The translations under genes and the position numbers were made by a program. Shown here piece by piece: positions 24,613 through 29,760 of a stretch of DNA of 29,760 nt. This DNA is from TWA4 sp964613155. GTDB lineage: Bacteria > Bacillota > Clostridia > Lachnospirales > Lachnospiraceae. The DNA lies in contig CAZTHP010000027.1 in the NCBI GenBank assembly GCA_964613155.1, positions 1-29,760 on the forward strand, in the 5' to 3' direction. Position 1 is the first letter of the stretch, and each line of letters starts with the position of its first letter. The notes beneath the pieces were generated by a model, which saw only the letters and a program-made list of their open reading frames with translations, had not been told where the DNA came from and made no database searches.

Positions 24613-25814
24613 CTTACTTCACCACCTTCTACATCTTCACTGATCATCGCATCGGCACCGATTTTAGCACCTGCACCGATCACAACGCCAGAACCTACCG
24701 TTGCCACACCATTCTTCTCTCCATCCGGAGCTGCACCAACTACTGCATTTTCCTCAATGACTACATTTTCTGCGATAATGCAATGTTTCACAACAGCACC
24801 TGCTTTTACGACCGTACCGCCCATTACAACAGCATCTTCGATCACAGCACCTTTTTCTACTTTTACACCAGCATATAAAATGGAATGTTTCACCGTACCG
24901 GCAACACGGCATCCATCTGTAATCATTGAATTTTCAACAACAGCATCTTTACTGATCTTATGACCTGTCATACCACTGTTTCGGCTGTAAATCTTCCATT
25001 CTTCATCAAATAGATTGATTCCGCTGTGCTCCGGATCCAAAACCTCCATATTCGCTTCCCAAAGAGAAGAAATCGTGCCGACATCTTTCCAGTAACCACT
25101 GAAACGATACGCGTACATTCTGCGACCGTCACGCAGAAGATTCGGAATAATATTGTTGCCGAAATCATTTTCCGAATTCGGATCTGCTTCATCCTCGATC
25201 AAATACTGTCTCAAAATATCCCAGTTAAAAATATAAATTCCCATGGATGCCAGATTCGATTTGGGATTTTTCGGTTTTTCCTGGAATTCTGTAATCCGAT
25301 CATCCGCATCTGCAACCATCAGACCAAAACGAGAGGCTTCTTCCCACGGAACTTCCATAACAGCCACAGAAAATTCAGCACCTTTTTCCTTATGGAACTT
25401 TAAAAACTCACTGTAATCCTGCTTGCAGATCTGATCGCCGGAAAGGATGATCACGTATTCCGGGTCATAGCGTTCAATAAAAGCCAAATTCTGATAAATT
25501 GCATTCGCAGTTCCTTTATACCAGTCTGATCCGGACGCCTGCTGATAAGGGGGAAGAATATGAACACCGCCATACAGACGATCCAAATCCCAGGGCTGTC
25601 CATTTCCCACATATTCATTGAGTACTAAGGGCTGATACTGAGTTAAAATACCAATCGTATCAATACCAGAATTTACACAGTTCGACAACGGAAAATCAAT
25701 AATACGATATTTGCCGCCAAAAGGAACTGCCGGCTTTGCAAGCTTCTGTGTTAATGCATACAAACGGGAACCCTGACCGCCTGCAAGAAGCATCGCAATA
25801 ATCTCTTTCGCCAT
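24606..25814 (-). CDS. glgC: Glucose-1-phosphate adenylyltransferase catalytic subunit GlgC
   Basis: Makes ADP-glucose from glucose-1-phosphate and ATP, the committed step of glycogen synthesis. Seen: MLLAGGQGSRLYALTQKLAKP (8-28) with the nucleotide-binding loop and Lys27, FGGKYRIIDFPLSNCVNSGI, YVGNGQPWDL, GTANAIYQN and EFQEKP, and a beta-helix C-terminal domain with hexapeptide repeats (VVMGGTVVKAGAVVKHCII). Length 402 aa. AGGAGG lies just before the ATG. It is first in a two-gene operon with glgD. Transcription starts about 235 nt upstream and the leader is heavily structured. Confidence 0.96.
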   Translation of the reverse strand: MAKEIIAMLLAGGQGSRLYALTQKLAKPAVPFGGKYRIIDFPLSNCVNSGIDTIGILTQYQPLVLNEYVGNGQPWDLDRLYGGVHILPPYQQASGSDWYKGTANAIYQNLAFIERYDPEYVIILSGDQICKQDYSEFLKFHKEKGAEFSVAVMEVPWEEASRFGLMVADADDRITEFQEKPKNPKSNLASMGIYIFNWDILRQYLIEDEADPNSENDFGNNIIPNLLRDGRRMYAYRFSGYWKDVGTISSLWEANMEVLDPEHSGINLFDEEWKIYSRNSGMTGHKISKDAVVENSMITDGCRVAGTVKHSILYAGVKVEKGAVIEDAVVMGGTVVKAGAVVKHCIIAENVVIEENAVVGAAPDGEKNGVATVGSGVVIGAGAKIGADAMISEDVEGGEVRC

Positions 25815-26050
25815 AACGCGTCCTCCTAAATCTATTAAAAATTCTCACTTTGTAAAAATATCGCTGACATCGCTCCAGCCATATCGTTACAAAATTAGGT
25901 ATTCCATCACCCTGATACCGTCTGTTTTTTTCATGATCCAATTTGCGCTTTGATCGACAGCTGGGGGAATGAAAGCAATTCCAAAAACTCTCAAAATCTG
26001 CCGAAAAGAATACGTCCTCACGAACCGTATCAGGTTCTAGAACACTGAGC
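25815..26050 (-). promoter_or_regulatory. Long structured 5' leader of glgC (candidate regulatory RNA)
   Basis: Seen in the minus-strand transcript, 5' to 3': hairpin GAACC/GGTTC (26022-26037), which competes with hairpin ATAC-g-GTTC / GGACGTAT closed by a GTGA tetraloop (26010-26030); a small GGAAT/ATTCC hairpin (25976-25992); GGTAT/ATACC (25898-25919); and a long stem with TTTGTAA/TTACAAA, ATAT/ATAT and GCTG/CAGC arms (25849-25893) that ends near the ribosome site. CCTGATAC (26027-26034) can also pair with GTATCAGG (25911-25918). I recognise no known riboswitch class. The function is inferred from architecture only. Confidence 0.5.
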
Positions 26051-26057
26051 TACTATT

Positions 26058-26086
26058 ATTATAAAGTATCCTTTCTCTTTAGACAA
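26058..26086 (-). promoter_or_regulatory. Promoter of glgC-glgD
   Basis: TTGTCT (26081-26086) and TATAAT (26058-26063) on the minus strand, 17-bp spacer. Confidence 0.8.
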
Positions 26087-26094
26087 GAATAGAA

Positions 26095-26260
26095 GTTTCG
26101 ATTTTTCGATCTTTTGTTTCCAGTTTTCGATCTTTTTCTTTGAAATTTTCAACTTTTTGCTTCCGGTTTTCGACCGTTTAAGATGTTTTGAATTTTTCAA
26201 CTTTTTGCTTCCAGTTTTCAACCGTTTAGGATGCTTCGCGTTTTTCAACCTTTTAGGATT
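26095..26260. repeat. AT-rich 48-bp tandem repeat upstream of glgC
   Basis: The word TTTTCAAC starts at 26146, 26194 and 26242, giving a 48-bp period of about two and a half copies, with more degenerate TTTTCGATCTTTT units before 26146. A Lys/Asn-rich reading frame crosses it on the minus strand but has no ribosome site and simply follows the repeat. It lies between the glgC promoter and copy C of the dispersed element. Confidence 0.75.
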
Positions 26261-26345
26261 GCAGTTTAATTTACAATGTGTTACACTGGAAAAATCGAGA
26301 TTTGATTGAAATGGATTGAATTCCAATCTATTGAATCCAATTTTA

Positions 26346-26442
26346 TTTACGCGAGCAGCGATGAAAATGCTGTGCTTGCACAAGCATTTGAGGAGCGCCG
26401 CGATAACTTGAGAAACTCGCAGCGCGTGTTTCTCATAGTTGC
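26346..26442 (+). repeat. 97-nt dispersed two-hairpin element, copy C
   Basis: The most regular copy. Stem 1 is AAATGCTGTGC / GCACaAGCATTT. Stem 2 is GCGCcGCGA / TCGCaGCGC around TAACTTGAGAAAC. A third pairing, TGAGAAAC / GTTTCTCA, is perfect here and excludes stem 2. It lies 52 nt upstream of udk, in the same orientation. I see no clear promoter between it and udk. Confidence 0.87.
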
Positions 26443-26494
26443 ATTAAGATTTCACGGATGAAGAAATCGACGAAATAGAAAGGTTGCGATTGAT

Positions 26495-27121
26495 ATGAAA
26501 ACTCCCTTAATCATTGGCATTGCCGGCGGATCCGGCAGCGGTAAAACAACACTTACCAATCAGCTTGCCGCACAATTCCCCGACCAGGTGACCGTGATCA
26601 AGCATGATAATTATTATAAAGCACACGATGATATGGAATACGAAGAACGATGCCGTTTAAATTACGACCACCCCAATGCATTTGAAAGCGAATTGCTGAT
26701 CCAGCATTTAAAGGCTTTGAAAGACGGACATAATATTTCATGCCCTGTCTATGATTTTTCTGTACACAACCGCAGCAAAAATACCATCGTCATTCAGCCC
26801 AATAGCGTAATCATCGTCGAAGGCATTTTAATTTTTGAAAATCGAACATTATGCGACTTGATGGATATCCGTATTTTTGTTGATACAGACGCGGATGTGC
26901 GCATTCTCCGCCGGATTCAGCGTGATGTAATGGAGCGGGCAAGAAGCTTAGATTCTGTTATCCAGCAGTATCTTACCACGGTAAAACCGATGCATGAACA
27001 GTATGTAGAACCCAGCAAGAAAAATGCTCACATTATTGTTCCGGAAGGCGGACACAACCAGCCCGCTATGGAAATGATCCAGCACCATATTCAAAATTTT
27101 CTGGAGCAAGTAAATCTTTAA
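26495..27121 (+). CDS. udk: Uridine/cytidine kinase
   Basis: Phosphorylates uridine and cytidine to UMP and CMP in pyrimidine salvage. Seen: the Walker A motif GIAGGSGSGKTTL (8-20), VIKHDNYYKAHDDM (substrate Asp/Tyr region), NYDHPNAFES and RRIQRDVMERARS (lid). Length 208 aa is typical. The ATG at 26495 has a weak AAAGG site. It is followed 66 nt later by ybaK in the same direction. Confidence 0.95.
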   Translation: MKTPLIIGIAGGSGSGKTTLTNQLAAQFPDQVTVIKHDNYYKAHDDMEYEERCRLNYDHPNAFESELLIQHLKALKDGHNISCPVYDFSVHNRSKNTIVIQPNSVIIVEGILIFENRTLCDLMDIRIFVDTDADVRILRRIQRDVMERARSLDSVIQQYLTTVKPMHEQYVEPSKKNAHIIVPEGGHNQPAMEMIQHHIQNFLEQVNL

Positions 27122-27187
27122 CCAGATCAAGCCAGTCCCTGCTTCCATTGCGAACATCCCGAAACAGGAACAGAAAGGATTTTATTC

Positions 27188-27682
27188 ATGAAAAAGAAAA
27201 CGGAAAAAACAAATGTTATGCGCATTTTAGAACAACATAAAATTCCCTATCTCGGCCACGAATATACCGATACGGATGCAATCAGCGGAATGGAAGTTGC
27301 TGCTGCCTTAGGCCAAAATCCCAAACAGGTTTTTAAAACGTTAGTAACCGTTGGAAGCAGCAAAAACCACTATGTCTTTTTAGTTCCCGTTCATAAAACG
27401 CTGAACTTAAAAAAATCCGCGAAAGCAGTTCAAGAAAAAAAGATTGAAATGCTTCCTTCAAAAGATTTGCTGCCCCTGACCGGCTACATTCATGGCGGAT
27501 GCTCACCGATCGGCATGAAGAAAACATTTCCCACCACGATCGACTGTTCCGCGCAGGATTTTGATACCTTAATCTTCAGCGGCGGCAAAATTGGTTTTCA
27601 AGTAGAACTTCGCCTGGAAGATTTAAAAAAGATCCTAAAATTTGAACTGCACGATATCAGCGATGCAGATGGAGAAGATTAA
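27188..27682 (+). CDS. ybaK: Cys-tRNA(Pro)/aminoacyl-tRNA deacylase YbaK
   Basis: Hydrolyses misacylated Cys-tRNA(Pro). Seen: KTNVMRILEQHKIPYLGHEY (7-26), the conserved GQNPKQVFKTLV block with the catalytic Lys, YIHGGCSPIGMKK, and FSGGKIGFQVELRLEDL. Length 164 aa is normal for the YbaK/EbsC group. The ATG at 27188 follows AAAGGA. The TAA stop overlaps the stop of the convergent DUF2115-like gene by four bases (shared TTAA). Confidence 0.94.
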   Translation: MKKKTEKTNVMRILEQHKIPYLGHEYTDTDAISGMEVAAALGQNPKQVFKTLVTVGSSKNHYVFLVPVHKTLNLKKSAKAVQEKKIEMLPSKDLLPLTGYIHGGCSPIGMKKTFPTTIDCSAQDFDTLIFSGGKIGFQVELRLEDLKKILKFELHDISDADGED

Positions 27683-28143
27683 CGAGCAGCCTCTGCCATT
27701 GGAATACAGACACAATAATAACAGGTCGTATTCGGATCCTCTGTTTTATAGGGACATTCATAAACTATTTTTCCCTCTGCCTGCTTAACCTGTACGCCTG
27801 CTGCATCTAACGGATGCATCGGGCGTTTTGCAAAAAACGTAAGGTAAAGGCAAGACAGAATGATCCATTTCCACGCATCCGGCTGCTCTTTTAAATATTC
27901 CCCCAGATAGGCTTCAATAATCGCTGCCAGATCAGCTGGCTCTTTTTCATCCAGCACTTCCTGCTCGTCCTGGCATACTGCATCTTTCATCTCCAATAAT
28001 ACACTGCGATTAAATGCATTCATATTGAGCTGCTGTGCCTGCATCTGCTTCCATTCATCCAGGCTAATTGCTTTTTGTAATTGCTGTAAAAAATCTGCTT
28101 TTGTAATCACGATTTGAATCCCCCGATTTTCCAATTTTATCAA
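27679..28143 (-). CDS. DUF2115-like protein with C-terminal cysteine cluster
   Basis: Seen: 154 residues, mostly helical, ending in FAKRPMHPLDAAGV and then YECPYKTEDPNTTCYYCVC (Cys130, 141, 144, 146). The order of a (K/R)xP-HP block followed by a CPxK...NP...CxxC segment resembles the DUF2115 family. The cysteines may bind zinc or an Fe-S cluster; this is inference. Start: the frame opens at TTG 28143 immediately after an ACTGC/GCAGT hairpin and without a ribosome site. GTG at 28110 preceded by GGGGG is a good alternative. It has its own promoter, divergent from mnmA. Confidence 0.65.
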   Translation of the reverse strand: MIKLENRGIQIVITKADFLQQLQKAISLDEWKQMQAQQLNMNAFNRSVLLEMKDAVCQDEQEVLDEKEPADLAAIIEAYLGEYLKEQPDAWKWIILSCLYLTFFAKRPMHPLDAAGVQVKQAEGKIVYECPYKTEDPNTTCYYCVCIPMAEAAR

Positions 28144-28175
28144 CTGCTTTTGCAGTGGTTTGTGTTATCGCTTTC

Positions 28176-28203
28176 ATTATATCGCCCTCGCTAGAGAAGT
28201 CAA
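28176..28203 (-). promoter_or_regulatory. Promoter of the DUF2115-like gene
   Basis: TTGACT (28198-28203) and TATAAT (28176-28181) on the minus strand, 16-bp spacer. It is divergent from the mnmA promoter. Confidence 0.7.
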
Positions 28204-28220
28204 TCCCGGAACTTGGGATT
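28202..28220. promoter_or_regulatory. Palindromic operator candidate between divergent promoters
   Basis: AATCCC-ggaactt-GGGATT, a 6-bp inverted repeat with a 7-nt centre, fills the space between the two divergent -35 boxes (28198-28203 and 28225-28230). Protein binding here could control both mnmA and the DUF2115-like gene. Confidence 0.4.
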
Positions 28221-28224
28221 TGTC

Positions 28225-28253
28225 TTGACAACTTAATTTATATATGATATTAT
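28225..28253 (+). promoter_or_regulatory. Promoter of mnmA
   Basis: TTGACA (28225-28230), 17-bp spacer, TATTAT (28248-28253). A short CCTAT/ATAGG hairpin follows at 28255-28271 in the leader, and AGGAGG precedes the ATG. Confidence 0.8.
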
Positions 28254-28332
28254 TCCTATCGTTTTAATAGGTTATAAATTCTTCTTTTTCCTGCTTTGTC
28301 AGAAAAAAGATTCACACTTAGGAGGTCTGGTT

Positions 28333-29601
28333 ATGCCAAAAGCGCTGATTGCTATGAGCGGGGGTGTCGATTCCTCGCTTGCTGCCAAACTCATGCTAGA
28401 TAACGGTTTTTCCTGCATTGGATGTACCATGAAACTCTATCACAACGACGATCTTGTTTCCGATCACACACATACCTGCTGCTCACTTTCAGATGTAGAA
28501 GATGCCAGAAGCGTTGCTTACAGCCTGAATATGCCCTTTTATGTATTCAATTTTACGGACACCTTTCAACAGAAAGTCATCCACAAATTTATCAATAGCT
28601 ACGAAAGCGGTATTACCCCCAATCCCTGTATTGACTGCAACCGTTATCTGAAATTTGATACACTCTATGAACGCGCAAAACTTCTCGAATGCGACGTTCT
28701 CGTAACGGGACATTATGCCCGAATCGAAGAACAAAACGGTCAATTTCTGCTCAAAAAAGCCCTGGATGAAACAAAAGATCAAAGCTATGTACTTTATTTT
28801 CTCACCCAGGAACAGCTTGCACATACAAAACTCCCACTCGGAACCCTCCATAAAACCCAGGTCCGCAGTCTTGCCGAACAACAGCAGTTTCGAAATGCGC
28901 AAAAACCGGACAGCCAGGATATTTGCTTTATTCCCAATGGAAATTATATGGAATTTCTCGAACACCATGCCGGACATCCTTATCCGCCGGGCGATTTTGT
29001 GGATACAAAGGGAAATATCCTAGGACAGCACAAAGGTACGGTCTGCTATACCATCGGACAGCGGAAAGGACTTGGACTTTCCCTGCCGGAACCTATGTAT
29101 GTCAAGCAAATCGATTCCAAAAACAATCAAGTTGTGCTCTGCAAAGCGGAGGAATTGGGAAGTACGCAGGTTACTGTAACCGACTTTCACTGGATTTCGG
29201 GAACTGCACCCCAATCTCCCATCCGCTGCAAGGTGAAAATCCGTTACCGTCATCCCGAACAATGGGCCACCGTCATCCCCAGTATCAGTACCGATACCAA
29301 TAGCAGTACCGACACCAATAGCAGCACCGATACCAATAGCAGCACCGATACCAATAGCAGCACCGATACCAATAGCAATGCCAGTACCAATAGCAATGCC
29401 AGTACTAATAGCAATATGAACACCAATACCAGTACGAATACCGCTGCGAACACCTCTACCAATACAAATATCGATACTGTGCAGATTTTCTTTGATCAGC
29501 CACAAAGAGCCGTCACCCCCGGACAAGCTGCGGTACTGTATGACGGCGATCTCGTTCTTGGCGGTGGTACCATTTTAAGCAGCAACACCGCTCCTTTCTA
29601 A
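28333..29601 (+). CDS. mnmA: tRNA 2-thiouridine(34) synthase MnmA with low-complexity insert
   Basis: Activates U34 of tRNA-Lys, -Glu and -Gln with ATP and transfers sulfur to it. Seen: PP-loop SGGVDSS (9-15), TPNPCIDCNRYLKF with Cys102, and SQDICFI with Cys197, the two catalytic cysteines. YTIGQRKGLG and a C-terminal beta-barrel (FFDQPQRAVTPGQAAVLYDGDLVLGGG) follow. At 422 aa it is about 60 longer than usual. The excess is a Ser/Thr/Asn/Asp repeat at residues 319-378, inserted in a turn of the C-terminal barrel between ATVIP and VQIFFD. The core motifs are intact, so the enzyme is probably functional. The ATG at 28333 follows AGGAGG. Confidence 0.95.
   Translation: MPKALIAMSGGVDSSLAAKLMLDNGFSCIGCTMKLYHNDDLVSDHTHTCCSLSDVEDARSVAYSLNMPFYVFNFTDTFQQKVIHKFINSYESGITPNPCIDCNRYLKFDTLYERAKLLECDVLVTGHYARIEEQNGQFLLKKALDETKDQSYVLYFLTQEQLAHTKLPLGTLHKTQVRSLAEQQQFRNAQKPDSQDICFIPNGNYMEFLEHHAGHPYPPGDFVDTKGNILGQHKGTVCYTIGQRKGLGLSLPEPMYVKQIDSKNNQVVLCKAEELGSTQVTVTDFHWISGTAPQSPIRCKVKIRYRHPEQWATVIPSISTDTNSSTDTNSSTDTNSSTDTNSSTDTNSNASTNSNASTNSNMNTNTSTNTAANTSTNTNIDTVQIFFDQPQRAVTPGQAAVLYDGDLVLGGGTILSSNTAPF
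29287..29466 (+). repeat. Ten 18-nt in-frame tandem repeats in mnmA
   Basis: Ten contiguous 18-nt units. The first five (29287-29376) are nearly identical, coding for STDTNS. The following five diverge (NASTNS, NMNTNT, STNTAA and so on). The array is in frame and ends just before the conserved VQIFFD strand. Confidence 0.93.
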
Positions 29602-29608
29602 CGAGACA

Positions 29609-29658
29609 AAAGGTGCCTCCCAATGATTGAAACTCCATTGGAGACACCTTTCCTTTTT
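29609..29658. terminator. Bidirectional terminator between mnmA and the right-edge gene
   Basis: Arms AAAGGTG / CACCTTT and CTCC / GGAG, plus AATG / CATT with one bulge. It is followed by TTTCCTTTTT on the plus strand and by TTTTGTC on the minus strand. One plus-strand C-A mismatch is a U-G pair on the minus strand. It serves both convergent genes. Confidence 0.8.
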
Positions 29659-29685
29659 ATGTATTTTATTTCCGATTTATGTGTT

Positions 29686-29760
29686 TTATTTCCGAACAAA
29701 TTTCACAACATCTGACCATGGTGCATAAATCTTTTTCCCATCTGACACTTTGTATGCGCG
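29686..29760 (-). CDS. C-terminal end of an unidentified minus-strand gene
   Basis: An open frame of 24 codons runs from the window edge to TAA at 29686. The sequence RAYKVSDGKKIYAPWSDVVK is coding-like and the stop is followed by the bidirectional terminator. The product cannot be recognised from so short a piece. A 20-nt direct repeat (29659-29698) duplicates the end of this frame just past its stop. Confidence 0.5.
   Translation of the reverse strand, partial: RAYKVSDGKKIYAPWSDVVKFVRK

Noticed and set aside
26010..26034. Resemblance of the glgC leader to a hammerhead ribozyme core (CTGAT...CGTGAGGAC)
   Set aside because: The CTGATGA and GAAA core boxes are not present; the bases there pair into an ordinary extended hairpin.
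26015..26040. Resemblance of GAACCTGATACGGTT to the TPP riboswitch (thi box)
   Set aside because: The 5' half of the aptamer, including CTGAGA, is missing and the promoter leaves no room for it; glgC is not a thiamine gene.
26030..26383. Lys/Asn-rich 117-codon frame on the minus strand upstream of glgC
   Set aside because: It starts inside the dispersed element, tracks the 48-bp repeat, overlaps the glgC promoter and has no ribosome site.

Overview
The window looks like chromosome of a low-to-moderate GC Firmicute, most likely a Lachnospiraceae (Clostridia) species. The reasons are the clostridial order rimP-nusA-ylxR-ylxQ-infB-rbfA-nrnA-truB-ribF, the paired glgC/glgD ADP-glucose pyrophosphorylase subunits, TTGACA/TATAAT promoters with 16-18 bp spacers, purine-rich Shine-Dalgarno sites and frequent TTG/GTG starts. 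There is no phage, transposase, CRISPR array or rRNA. One 100-N assembly gap (6477-6576) lies inside a repeat array of infB.

Layout. 1-512 (-): 5' part of a secreted SH3 protein with a consensus promoter. 756-9430 (-): the nusA-infB operon, from rimP through nusA, ylxR, ylxQ, infB, rbfA, nrnA and truB to ribF, which handles ribosome maturation, transcription elongation, translation initiation, RNA turnover, tRNA pseudouridylation and flavin synthesis. 9645-11129 (-): a DEDDh exonuclease and a DUF4261 protein. 11428-11679 (+): a two-tRNA unit (Pro-CGG, Glu-CTC) with its own promoter and terminator. 11845-16963 (-): an orphan A24 prepilin peptidase, a PIN/NYN-like protein with long repeats, the Mn exporter mntP behind a yybP-ykoY manganese riboswitch, and a DegV protein. 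17135-19681 (-): larB and larC for the nickel-pincer nucleotide cofactor. 20125-21069 (-) and 21406-23175 (+): a URO-D-type methyltransferase divergent from a PucR-type regulator. 23473-25814 (-): the glgC-glgD glycogen operon with a long structured leader. 26495-29601: udk and ybaK (+), a DUF2115-like gene (-) and mnmA (+), then the 3' tip of another minus-strand gene at the right edge.

Three things stand out. (1) A 97-nt intergenic element occurs three times (11681-11777 +, 18825-18921 -, 26346-26442 +). All copies have the same length, and paired substitutions preserve a stem. (2) The roughly 235-nt glgC leader can form several mutually exclusive helices, like a regulatory RNA, and I cannot assign it to a class I know. 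(3) In-frame tandem repeats (18, 30, 36, 42 and 57 nt) have grown inside at least five unrelated protein genes, including mnmA and infB.

Start codons were chosen from Shine-Dalgarno spacing and family N-termini. Functional names come from motifs read by eye. No database search was possible.
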